Of a DNA stretch of 64,000 nucleotides, positions 1 through 14,271 are shown one piece after another; position 1 is the stretch's first letter, and every line of letters begins with the position of its first letter. This DNA is from Mimachlamys varia. Taxonomy: Eukaryota; Mollusca; Bivalvia; Pectinida; Pectinidae. Where the stretch lies: contig OX392532.1 in the NCBI GenBank assembly GCA_947623455.1, positions 62,001 through 126,000 of the forward strand. The letters run 5' to 3'. The translations under genes and the position numbers were made by a program. The notes below the pieces were generated by a model. That model worked only from the letters and a program-made list of their open reading frames with translations. It did no database searches and was not told the DNA's origin.

Positions 1-3000
1 GATACCAGCAGACAAGTAAACATATGATACCAGCAGACCAGTAAACATATGATACCAGCACACCAGTAAACATATGATACCAGCACACCAATAAACACAT
101 GATACCAGCACACAAGTAAACACATGATACCAGCAGACCAGTAAACACATGATACCAGCACACCAGTAAACATATGATACCAGCACACCAGTAAACATAT
201 GATACCAGCACACCAATAAACACATGATACCAGCACACCAGTAAACACATGATACCAGCACACCAGTAAACACATGATACCAGCAGACCAGTCAACATAT
301 GATACCAGCAGACCAGTAAACACATGATACCAGCACACCAATAAACACATGATACCAGCACACCAGTAAACACATGATACCAGCAGACCAGTAAACACAT
401 GATACCAGCAGACTAGTAAACACATGATACCAGCAGACCAGTAATAATATGATACCAGCAGACCAGTAAACATATGATACCAGCACACCAGTCAACATAT
501 GATACCAGCAGACCAGTTAACACATGTTACCAGCAGACCATTAAACATATGATACCAGCAGACCAGTAAACACATGTTACCAGCAGACCAGTAAACATAT
601 GATACCAGCACACCAGTAAACATATGATACCAGCACACCAGTAAACACATGATACCAGTAAACATATGATACCAGCAGACCAGTAAACACATGATACCAG
701 CACACCAGTAAACATATGATACCAGCAGACCAGTAAACATATGATACCAGCACACCAGTAAACATATGATACCAGCACACCAATAAACATATGATACCAG
801 CACACCAGTAAACACATGATACCAGCAGACTAGTAAACACATGATACCAGCACACCAGTAAACATATGATACCAGCACACCAGTAAACATATGATACCAG
901 CACACCAATAAACACATGATACCAGCACACCAGTAAACACATGATACCAGCAGACCAGTAAACATATGATACCAGCACACCAGTAAACATATGATACCAG
1001 CAGACAAGTAAACATGATACCAGCAGACCAGTAATACTATGATACCAGCAGACAAGTAAACATATGATACCAGCACACCAGTAAACATATGACACCAGCA
1101 GACTAGTAAACATATGATACCAGCAGACAAGTAAACATATGATACCAGCAGACCAGTAAACATATGATACCAGCACACCAGTAAACATATGATACCAGCA
1201 CACCAATAAACACATGATACCAGCACACAAGTAAACACATGATACCAGCAGACCAGTAAACACATGATACCAGCACACCAGTAAACATATGATACCAGCA
1301 CACCAGTAAACATATGATACCAGCACACCAATAAACACATGATACCAGCACACCAGTAAACACATGATACCAGCACACCAGTAAACACATGATACCAGCA
1401 GACCAGTCAACATATGATACCAGCAGACCAGTAAACACATGATACCAGCACACCAATAAACACATGATACCAGCACACCAGTAAACACATGATACCAGCA
1501 GACCAGTAAACACATGATACCAGCAGACTAGTAAACACATGATACCAGCAGACTAGTAAAAATATGATACCAGCAGACCAATAAACATATAATACCAGCA
1601 CACCAGTAAACATATGATACCAGCAAACCAGTAAACACATGATACCAGCACACCAGTAAACATATGATACCAGCAGACCAGTAAACATATGATACCAGTA
1701 GACCAGTAAATATATGATACCAGCAGACCAGTAATAATATGATACCAGCAGACCAGTAAACATATGATACCAGCACACCAGTAAACATATGATACCAGCA
1801 GACTAGTAAACATATGATACCAGCAGACAAGTAAACATATGATACCAGCAGACCAGTAATACTATGATACCAGCAAACCAGTAAACATATGATACCAGCA
1901 CACCAGTAAACATATGATACCAGCAGACTAGTAAACATATGATACCAGCAGACAAGTAAACATATGATACCAGCAGACCAGTAATAATATGATACCAGCA
2001 GACCAGTAAACATATGATACCAGCACACCAGTCAACATATGATACCAGCAGACCAGTTAACACATGTTACCAGCAGACCATTAAACATATGATACCAGCA
2101 GACCAGTAAACACATGTTACCAGCAGACCAGTAAACATATGATACCAGCACACCAGTAAACATATGATACCAGCACACCAGTAAACACATGATACCAGTA
2201 AACATATGATACCAGCAGACCAGTAAACACATGATACCAGCACACCAGTAAACATATGATACCAGCAGACCAGTAAACATATGATACCAGCACACCAGTA
2301 AACATATGATACCAGCACACCAATAAACATATGATACCAGCACACCAGTAAACACATGATACCAGCAGACTAGTAAACACATGATACCAGCACACCAGTA
2401 AACATATGATACCAGCACACCAGTAAACATATGATACCAGCACACCAATAAACACATGATACCAGCACACCAGTAAACACATGATACCAGCAGACCAGTA
2501 AACATATGATACCAGCACACCAGTAAACATATGATACCAGCAGACTAGTAAACATATGATACCAGCAGACAAGTAAACATATGATACCAGCAGACCAGTA
2601 ATAATATGATACCAGCAGACCAGTAAACATATGATACCAGCACACCAGTCAACATATGATACCAGCAGACCAGTTAACACATGTTACCAGCAGACCAGTA
2701 AATATATGATACCAGCACACCAGTAAATATATGATACCAGCAGACCAATAAACATATGATACCAGCACACCAGTAAACACATGATACCAGCACACCAGTA
2801 AACACATGATACCAGCACAACAGTCAACACATGATACAAGCACACCAGTAAACACATGATACCAGAACACCAGGAAACACATGATACCAGCACACCAGTA
2901 AACACATGATACCAGCAGACCAGTCAACATATGATACCAGCAGACCAGTAAACACATGATACCAGCAGACCAGTAAACATATGATACCAGCACACCAGTA

Positions 3001-6000
3001 AACATATGATACCAGCACACCAGTAAACATATGATACCAGCAGACCAGTTAACACATGTTACCAGCAGACCAGTAAATATATGATACCAGCACACCAGTA
3101 AATATATGATACCAGCAGACCAATAAACATATGATACCAGCAGAGCAATAAACATATGATACCAGCAGACCAGTAAATATATGATACCAGCAGACCAGTC
3201 AACATATGATACCAGCACACACCAATAAACATATGATACCAGCAAAGCAGTAAACATATGATACCAGCAGACCAGTAAATATATGATACCAGCAGACTAG
3301 TAAACATATGATACCAGCAGACTAGTAAACATATGATACCAGCAGACAAGTAAACATATGATACCAGCAGACCAGTAATAATATGATACCAGCAGACCAG
3401 TAAACATATGATACCAGCACACCAGTAAACATATGATACCAGCAGACTAGTAAACATATGATACCAGCAGACAAGTAAACATATGATACCAGCAGACCAG
3501 TAATAATATGATACCAGCAGACCAGTAAACATATGATACCAGCACACCAGTCAACATATGATACCAGCAGACCAGTTAACACATGTTACCAGCAGACCAG
3601 TAAATATATGATACCAGCACACCAGTAAATATATGATACCAGCAGACCAATAAACATATGATACCAGCAGACCAATAAACATATGATACCAGCAGACCAG
3701 TAAACACATGTTACCAGCAGACCAGTAAACATATGATACCAGCAGACTAGTAACCATATGATACCAGCACACCAGTAAACACATGATACCAGTAAACATA
3801 TGATACCAGCACACCAGTAAACACATGATACCAGCACACCAGTAAACATATGATACCAGCAGACCAGTAAACATATGATACCAGCACACCAGTAAACATA
3901 TGATACCAGCACACCAATAAACACATGATACCAGCACACAAGTAAACACATGATACCAGCAGACCAGTGAACACATGATACCAGCACACCAGTAAACATA
4001 TGATACCAGCACACCAGTAAACATATGATACCAGCACACCAATAAACACATGATACCAGCACACCAGTAAACACATGATACCAGCACACCAGTAAACACA
4101 TGATACCAGCAGACCAGTCAACATATGATACCAGCAGACCAGTAAACACATGATACCAGCACACCAATAAACACATGATACCAGCACACCAGTAAACACA
4201 TGATACCAGCAGACCAGTAAACACATGATACCAGCAGACTAGTAAACACATGATACCAGCAGACTAGTAAAAATATGATACCAGCAGACCAATAAACATA
4301 TAATACCAGCACACCAGTAAACATATGATACCAGCAAACCAGTAAACACATGATACCAGCAGACAAGTAAATATATGATACCAGCAGACCAGTAAACATA
4401 TGATACCAGTAGACCAGTAAATATATGATACCAGCAGACCAGTAATAATATGATACCAGCAGACCAGTAAACATATGATACCCGCACACCAGTAAACATA
4501 TGATACCAGCAGACTAGTAAACATATGATACCAGCAGACAAGTAAACATGATACCAGCAGACCAGTAATACTATGATACCAGCAGACAAGTAAACATATG
4601 ATACCAGCACACCAGTAAACATATGACACCAGCAGACTAGTAAACATATGATACCAGCAGACAAGTAAACATATGATACCAGCAGACCAGTAATAATATG
4701 ATACCAGCAGACCAGTAAACATATGATACCAGCAGACCAGATAACACATGTTACCAGCAGACCAGTAAACATATGATACCAGCACACCAGTCAACATATG
4801 ATACCAGCAGACCAGTTAACACATGTTACCAGCAGACCAGTAAATATATGATACCAGCACACCAGTAAATATATGATACCAGCAGACCTATAAACATATG
4901 ATACCAGCAGACCAATAAACATATGATACCAGCAGACCAGTAAACACATGTTACCAGCAGACCAGTAAACATATGATACCAGCACACCAGTAAACATATG
5001 ATACCAGCACACCAGTAAACCGCAGACCAGTAATTATATGATACCAGCAGACCAGTCAACATATGATACCAGCACACACCAATAAACATATGATACCAGC
5101 AAACCAGTAAACATATGATACCAGCAAACCAGTAAACATATGATACCAGCAGACTAGTAAACATATGATACCAGCAGACAAGTAAACATATGATACCAGC
5201 AGACCAGTAATAATATGATACCAGCACACCAGTAAACATATGATACCAGCACACCAGTAAACATATGATACCAGCAGACCAGTAAACATATGATACCAGC
5301 AGACTAGTAAACATATGATACCAGCAGACAAGTAAACATATGATACCAGCAGACCAGTAATAATATGATACCAGCAGACCAGTCAACATATGATACCAGC
5401 ACACCAGTCAACATATGATACCAGCAGACCAGTTAACACATGTTACCAGCAGACTAGTAAATATATGATACCAGCACACCAGGAAACATATGATACCAGC
5501 ACACCAGTAAACATATTATACCAGCAGACAAGTAAACATATGATACCAGCAGACAAGTAAACATATGATACCAGAACACCAGTAAACATATGATACCAGC
5601 AGACCAGTCAACATATGATACCAGCACACCAGTAAATATATGATACCAGCAGACCAATAAACATATGATACCAGCAGACCAATAAACATATGATACCAGC
5701 AGACCAGTAAACACATGTTACCAGCAGACCAGTAAACATATGATACTAGCAGACCAGTAAACATATGATACCAGCAGACCAGTAAACATATGATACCAGC
5801 AGACCAGTAAACATATGATACCAGCACACCAGTAAACATATGATACCAGCACACCAGTAAACATATGATACCAGCACACCAGTAAACACAAGATACCAGC
5901 ACACCAGTAAACACATGATACCAGCACACCAGTCAACACATGATACCAGCACACCAGTAAACACATGATACCAGCACACCAGTAAACATATGATACCAGC

Positions 6001-9000
6001 ACACCAGTAAACACATGATACCAGCAGACCAGTCAACATATGATACCAGCAGACCAGTAAACACATGATACCAGCACACCAATAAACACATGATACCAGC
6101 ACACCAGTAAACACATGATACCAGCAGACCAGTAAACACATGATACCAGCAGACTAGTAAACACATGATACCAGCAGACTAGTACAAATATGATACAAGC
6201 AGACCAATAAACATATAATACCAGCACACCAGTAAACATATGATACCAGCAAACCAGTAAACACATGATACCAGCAGACCAGTAATTATATGATACCAGC
6301 AGACCAGTCAACATATGATACCAGCACACACCAATAAACATATGATACCAGCACACCAGTAAACACATGATACCAGCACACCAGTAAACACATGATACCA
6401 GCAGACCAGTCAACATATGATACCAGCAGACCAGTTAACACATGTTACCAGCAGACCAGTAAATATATGATACCAGCACACCAGTAAATATATGATACCA
6501 GCAGACCTATAAACATATGATACCAGCAGACCAATAAACATATGATACCAGCAGACCAGTAAACACATGTTACCAGCAGACCAGTAAACATATGATACCA
6601 GCACACCAGTAAACATATGATACCAGCACACCAGTAAACCGCAGACCAGTAATTATATGATACCAGCAGACCAGTCAACATATGATACCAGCACACACCA
6701 ATAAACATATGATACCAGCAAACCAGTAAACATATGATACCAGCAAACCAGTAAACATATGATACCAGCAGACTAGTAAACATATGATACCAGCAGACAA
6801 GTAAACATATGATACCAGCAGACCAGTAATAATATGATACCAGCACACCAGTAAACATATGATACCAGCACACCAGTAAACATATGATACCAGCAGACCA
6901 GTAAACATATGATACCAGCAGACTAGTAAACATATGATACCAGCAGACAAGTAAACATATGATACCAGCAGACCAGTAATAATATGATACCAGCAGACCA
7001 GTAAACATATGATACCAGCACACCAGTCAACATATGATACCAGCAGACCAGTTAACACATGTTACCAGCAGACTAGTAAATATATGATACCAGCACACCA
7101 GGAAACATATGATACCAGCACACCAGTAAACATATTATACCAGCAGACAAGTAAACATATGATACCAGCAGACAAGTAAACATATGATACCAGAACACCA
7201 GTAAACATATGATACCAGCAGACCAGTCAACATATGATACCAGCACACCAGTAAATATATGATACCAGCAGACCAATAAACATATGATACCAGCAGACCA
7301 ATAAACATATGATACCAGCAGACCAGTAAACACATGTTACCAGCAGACCAGTAAACATATGATACTAGCAGACCAGTAAACATATGATACCAGCAGACCA
7401 GTAAACATATGATACCAGCAGACCAGTAAACATATGATACCAGCACACCAGTAAACATATGATACCAGCACACCAGTAAACATATGATACCAGCACACCA
7501 GTAAACACAAGATACCAGCACACCAGTAAACACATGATACCAGCACACCAGTCAACACATGATACCAGCACACCAGTAAACACATGATACCAGCACACCA
7601 GTAAACATATGATACCAGCACACCAGTAAACACATGATACCAGCAGACCAGTCAACATATGATACCAGCAGACCAGTAAACACATGATACCAGCACACCA
7701 ATAAACACATGATACCAGCACACCAGTAAACACATGATACCAGCAGACCAGTAAACACATGATACCAGCAGACTAGTAAACACATGATACCAGCAGACTA
7801 GTACAAATATGATACAAGCAGACCAATAAACATATAATACCAGCACACCAGTAAACATATGATACCAGCAAACCAGTAAACACATGATACCAGCAGACCA
7901 GTAATTATATGATACCAGCAGACCAGTCAACATATGATACCAGCACACACCAATAAACATATGATACCAGCACACCAGTAAACACATGATACCAGCACAC
8001 CAGTAAACACATGATACCAGCAGACCAGTCAACATATGATACCAGCAGACCAGTAAACACATGATACCAGCACACCAATAAACACATGATACCAGCACAC
8101 CAGTAAACACATGATACCAGCAGACCAGTAAACACATGATACCAGCAGACTAGTAAACACATGATACCAGCAGACTAGTAAAAATATGATACCAGCAGAC
8201 CAATAAACATATAATACCAGCACACCAGTAAACATATGATACCAGCAAACCAGTAAACACATGATACCAGCAGACAAGTAAATATATGATACCAGCAGAC
8301 CAGTAAACATATGATACCAGTAGACCAGTAAATATATGATACCAGCAGACCAGTAATAATATGATACCAGCAGACCAGTAAACATATGATACCCGCACAC
8401 CAGTAAACATATGATACCAGCAGACTAGTAAACATATGATACCAGCAGACAAGTAAACATGATACCAGCACACCAGTAAACATATGACACCAGCAGACTA
8501 GTAAACATATGATACCAGCAGACAAGTAAACATATGATACCAGCACACCAGTAATAATATGATACCAGCAGACCAGTAAACATATGATACCAGCACACCA
8601 GTCAACATATGATACCAGCAGACCAGTTAACACATGTTACCAGCAGACCAGTAAATATATGATACCAGCACACCAGTAAATATATGATACCAGCAGACCA
8701 ATAAACATATGATACCAGCAGACCAATAAACATATGATACCAGCAGACCAGTAAACACATGTTACCAGCAGAGCAGTAAACATATGATACCAGCAGACCA
8801 ATAAACATATGATACCAGCAGACAAGTAAACATATGATACCAGCAGACCAGTAATAATATGATACCAGCAGACTAGTAAACATATGATACCAGCACACCA
8901 GTAAACATATGATACCAGCAGACTAGTAAACATATGATACCAGCAGACAAGTAAACATATGATACCAGCAGACCAGTAATAATATGATACCAGCAGACCA

Positions 9001-10114
9001 GTAAACATATGATACCAGCACACCAGTAAACATATGATACCAGCAGACCAGTTAACACATGTTACCAGCAGACCAGTAAATATATGATACCAGCACACCA
9101 GTAAATATATGATACCAGCAGACCAATAAACATATGATACCAGCAGACCAATTAACATATGATACCAGCAGACCAGTAAACACATGTTACCAGCAGACCA
9201 GTAAACATATGATACCAGCACACCAATAAACATATGATACCAGCACACCAGTAAATATATGATACCAGCAGACCAATAAACATATGATACCAGCAGACCA
9301 ATAAACATATGATACCAGCAGACAAGTAAACACATGTTACCAGCAGACCAGTAAACATATGATACCAGCAGACCAATAAACATATGATACCAGCACGCCA
9401 GTAAACATATTATACCAGCAGACAAGTAAACATATGATACCAGCACACCAGTCAACACATGTTACCAGCAGACCAGTCAACATATGATACCAGCAGACCA
9501 GTAAACATATGATACCAGCAGACCAATAAACATATGATACCAGCACACCAGTAAACACATGATACCAGCAGACCAGTCAACATATGATACCAGCAGACCA
9601 GTCAACATATGATACCAGCAGACCAGTCAACATATGATACCAGCAGACAAGTAAACATATGATACCAGCAGACCAGTCAACACATGATACCAGCAGACCA
9701 GTAAACACATGTTACCTGAGCAGACCAGTCAACATATGATACCAGCACACCAGTAAACATATGATACCAGCAGACAAGTAAATATATGATACCAGCAGAC
9801 CAGTAAACATATGATACCAGTAGACCAGTAAATATATGATACCAGCAGACCAGTAAACATATGATACCAGCAGACCAGTCAACATATGATACCAGCAGAC
9901 CAGTAAACATATGATACCAGCAGACCAGTAAACACATGATACCAGCACACCAGTAAACACATGATACCAGCAGACCAGTAAACATATGATACCAGCACAC
10001 CAGTAAACATATGATACCAGCACACCAGTAAACACATGATACCAGCACACCAGTAAACACATGATACCAGCACACCAGTCAACACATGATACCAGCAAAC
10101 CAGTTAATATATGT
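1..10114. repeat. 25-bp minisatellite array, about 400 copies, runs off left edge
   Basis: The unit is 25 bp, with core GATACCAGCAGACCAGTAAA followed by CATAT or CACAT. Common variants are GAC/CAC after the core AGCA, GACTAG, GACAAG, and a TAATAATAT tail. The array holds nested larger duplications: a block of about 1.62 kb starting near 4790 is repeated directly from near 6410, a block near 490-1000 recurs near 2030-2540, and a block near 4118-4489 recurs at 8029-8400. Because 25 is not a multiple of 3, a stop-free minus-strand reading gives a 25-residue super-repeat and long spurious frames. I see no gene in it. It probably lies in a large intron of GOSR1 or downstream of that gene. Confidence 0.97.
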
Positions 10115-10248
10115 CATCAGATCCAAGAGATCAGTCTGACCTGAGATAGGTGTTATTGTATATATTGTCACATAACTTCATAAGCTACCACCTTTAGCTC
10201 TATTTTTGTGACTCTTTAAGAAATACATAAATGGTACAGTTTAAATGT

Positions 10249-10864
10249 CAATATGTGTATACATTTGTACAGGCCTTGTCCATATGTGTATACATTTATA
10301 CAGGCCTTGTCTATATGTGTATACATTTATGCAGGCCTTGTCCATATGTGTATACATTTGTACAGGCCTTGTCCATATGTGTATACATTTATACAGGCCT
10401 TGTCCATGTGTGTATACATTTATACAGGCCTAGTCCATATGTGTATACATTTATACAGGCCTTGTCCATATGTGTATACATTTATACAGGCCTTGTCCAT
10501 ATGTATATACACTTATACAGGCCTTGTCCATATGTGTATACATTTATACAGGCCTTGTCTATATGTGTATACATTTATACAGGCCTTGTCTATATGTGTA
10601 TACATTTATACAGGCCTTGTCCATATGTGTATACATTTATACAGGCCTAGTCCATGTGTATACATTTATACAGGCATTATCCATATGTGTATACATTTAT
10701 ACAGGCCTTGTCCATATGTGTATACATTTATACAGGCCTAGTCCATATGTGTATACATTTATACAGGCCTTGTCTATATGTGTATACATTTATACAGGCC
10801 TAGTCCATATGTGTATACATTTATACAGGCCTTGTCTATATGTGTATACATTTATACAGGTCTA
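10249..10864. repeat. 31-bp minisatellite array, about 20 copies
   Basis: The unit is 31 bp and contains GTGTATACATTTATACAGGC followed by CTTGTC or CTAGTC and CATAT. Copies are very homogeneous, with a few single-base variants and one shorter unit near 10645. The unit contains the palindrome GTATAC. The open plus-strand frames across it are products of the periodicity. Only about 135 bp of unique sequence separates it from the 25-bp array on its left. Confidence 0.96.
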
Positions 10865-13800
10865 GTAATAGCAGCAAATACTTGATGAGAGCAGCTAGTA
10901 ACCTTCAGGCTGTTTGCAATCCTTGATAAAGAATTAAATCAAACACTTGATTTGAAAGTTAGAGACTAATCCTATACCACAACAAGAGATCTCAGAGGGA
11001 TCTCGGTGCCCATCATTGATGATCTTAATTTTGTTTGTAAAAAGTTGGATCTTTTCCCTTCCTTTTTTAACCCAAGTATTTAATCTTAGCAATATGAAAT
11101 TTGAATATTCCGCTTAAAAATCAATGAAAAGTAAAAGAAGGTTGCTTGTCAGCAACTTTGTTTATCTGATCAGTTCCAAATTCAAAAGAGCGCAACTAAA
11201 GACCAAGAAGAACCTACATGTACATACGAAATTTGAGATAGAAAGATCCATCTTGTATTTCTAAAAAATTAACCATTATATACTTTCAGTTATGAGAATG
11301 CTCCATCCAGTACCTTGCTAAAGTCATTGATGACCATTAGCTGACTTGGCCCTATTGTTTTTCAGTCTGTCCAAATATGGTACATTAATGCACAGCGAGG
11401 GACTAAAAAGAACCCTGATACAAAATGTGAGACTGATACATCTTGTATTTGTCAAGAATAAACAGTACTCTCAAAATCTAAAATGACCATCCAATATTGT
11501 TTTTTGTTTTTTTAATTGGTCCTAAAATGGGACACTGCACAACTAGAGACAAAGGCACATCAGTTTGAAAATGGGGCAATGCCCATCAAAGGACCAATGA
11601 AGGATCAAGAGAACCTTTGGAGTATGATCCATCCTGTACTTGTTAAAATATAGCAATAACAGTGTCGCATACACTTCACAGGGGATTATATTAACTGGGT
11701 CTAGTATCTATAGCATTGAAATGTCTAACCTATTTTACCATCTATAACCATGCACCTACAAATGTACAACCAAGCATGCACATGCAAACGAAGAAATATT
11801 GACTATCATACCCTCCCAGCTCCTCCAAGAATACACCAACACAAGTTGCTGTCTAACAGTGGAGGGAAACCACAAGGGAAAATCATTGTGCTTTCGTAGG
11901 GACAGCAAATTAAAACCCAACAGACATTGCCGAGTAGGAGTTGAACCCTAAACTAAAGCAAATGCCTGCAGCTCAGCTTGACTGCATTATTCCTGTCTGC
12001 GCATTAGCGATCACTGCTATTGAGACACCCCTTGTAGCGTCAATTATATCGTTTAGTTCGAAAATGAAACAATGTACAACTACATATATGGATAAAGTAG
12101 AACCCATAAATGATATTTAAAAATGATAGATCAGAACTTCTCAAGAAAAGAGATAAAAAAACTTGTTGTAGGATGGACGGACGGATGGATCGATGGATGA
12201 TCACACACCAGAGAAATGTAAGTGCAATTTGAGTAACCAACCTTCTGATGGTGGGCTAAAAATTGTACGTCGCATTCACATGTACATGTTGTAACCAGTT
12301 AAAAGTAATCTAAAAACTTAAAAGGAATGTCACTGTTTCAATTCGCATCTGCCAAGCTTGACTACAAATATGCATATACCCAAATCATGCACCAAAACCT
12401 TGCATGCAGACAAATAAGTCTATGACAAAATCAAAGTTTGTCAAAATGCTGAAAATCATTTGAAGAAAAAAGAAAACTACAATGTTTGAAATATTTTTGT
12501 TTACCAAGATTATAATAAGTTTTTCAACATACTAAACTGCATTCTCTCTTTGGTCACTCCATGCTTCTTTGGTTCAATATAATACTGAACAGTTTGTATA
12601 GTAAAATCTAGACCTGTGTAGACTCCTTCTAGTAACTATCCAAGGGAGACAATCAAAACAAAATGACTCGTTCATTAGCCGTTTTTTTGGCTTTATACAT
12701 AACACTGCAAAGTACAATACACTGAAATTCATTTTTAAATATATTATCAGTAATTATATAATGTGCTTAATTGTGTGTAAACACCAAAATACATTTGAGT
12801 ACTGATTTAGTGGATGAGAGCACAAATATTATTCAAATGAAAAAATAAAATAGTACGTTGAACCTGGATTGAAACTGTGTTATTGTGATGAAATTATTTT
12901 ATCTGGGCCAATTATTAAGCCTTTTTGGAGCTTTATCAAAATAACAAAAATCTCTAAATATTAGTCTTGTACATTTCAAAAGGCCTGACATTCAAATCTA
13001 AAGTCTTGCACTCAGGGATTCTAGCAGGATTTTCACTGGGACCATCAAATTTCATAAATTCAGGAGTCTTGGCCATGGGACTCCAATCACACATAACACA
13101 GAGTAGAACTCTCTCAGTTTTTGGAGTCCTCTGACTTTTTTTTGGAGGGTCAGGAAAAAGCCTGCTCTAGTGATTTGTCTGCAGTAGGATTTTTTTGGTG
13201 TTATTTTTGTACAAACGTATGATATCTAACAAATGACCTTCAAGTATAGTACTCTCATGGCACAGTTTCACTGACTTTTATCAAAAAAAGAAGTTGATTT
13301 CTTTTCTTATCTTTGACATACAATATTAATACCCATGTTGCAGCACAGGAATCCTTAGCAAAGATATTACCAATCAAAAGACTTTGAAACACATATTGTG
13401 CTTAATAATGAGTCATTGTGTACCAGCTGGTCATAATTAACACTTTGAAGGAAATGTGAACAATTTTCATTGAGACATTTGAAGATGACAATTGACATGT
13501 GATGTGTTAGATTTTCTTTTTCTAGTTTTAATATTTTTTATCAACTTTCTGCCTACATCATGGTCTTCATGTTCTTTAATAGCTTCCAACACCACAATTT
13601 GACATTTAATTAACAACTGAACTGAAAGGAAGCAGGCAAGCGATATAACGGTCTGACTTTTCACAGTACACTGAAAGACCTTGAAGACATTCCTTGTAAT
13701 GTAAGTCCTACCTCTGACTCTGTGTTCCATCACCAGGCACGCTTGTTAAACAACAAATTAAAACTGTAGCTTACTATCATGTCCTTTCTAACATTTTCCT

Positions 13801-14271
13801 GGCATCAATTTTCTGGCAATTTATTTGATAATATTTTGAAGTTTTGAACAGATATTTTCATTCAACTCATTCACCCCTGATATCCCATAATGCACTATTC
13901 CAACCTCATGATTGGAGGACTATTACATAGATTTTATCAGAAGAAACTGTGGTTGTTAATTATAAATATGCAAAGACATGTACATGTAATAAATCTTGCT
14001 ACAAAAGCATACCTACATGTACAATCATTTTATTATATGAGCGCAATAGGGACTATAAATCAAAATGTTTAATTTTCTGTTATTTAAACCAGATTTTTTT
14101 TTTAATATAATCCTAACCCAATGTTAGATACAAACTATAATGTCAGACAGAAAGCAAAATCTTAAATTTGTTTACTTAAGAATATTGGAAAGGTCTCAAA
14201 TCAACAATATGTACACTTTATTTATTCAGGTACATGTACATCATGTAATATGACAATTCATGTTGTACATA
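10865..14271. other. Non-coding stretch with an old three-unit dispersed repeat
   Basis: No convincing exon was found here. From about 11140 to 11670 there are three diverged copies, roughly 200-250 bp apart, of a module reading like 'gaagaacct...gatccatcttgtattt...' (near 11205, 11410 and 11605). This looks like an old dispersed repeat. A GGAT-type microsatellite lies near 12170-12200. The remaining GOSR1 exons were looked for on the minus strand and not recognised. Confidence 0.5.

Noticed and set aside
292..10098. Dozens of minus-strand open frames with MFTGVLVSYVYW-type repeats
   Set aside because: They follow directly from a stop-free 25-bp tandem unit read in three frames. All three frames give the same peptide, there is no start context, and the arrays are non-coding in composition.
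10231..10865. Frames with CIHLYRPCPYVYTFIQA repeats
   Set aside because: Artefact of the 31-bp satellite; all three frames give the same peptide.
13467..13733. Missing GOSR1 exon 3
   Set aside because: The 88-aa minus-strand frame has no similarity to the GOSR1 central region, and its flanks lack suitable splice signals in the right phase.
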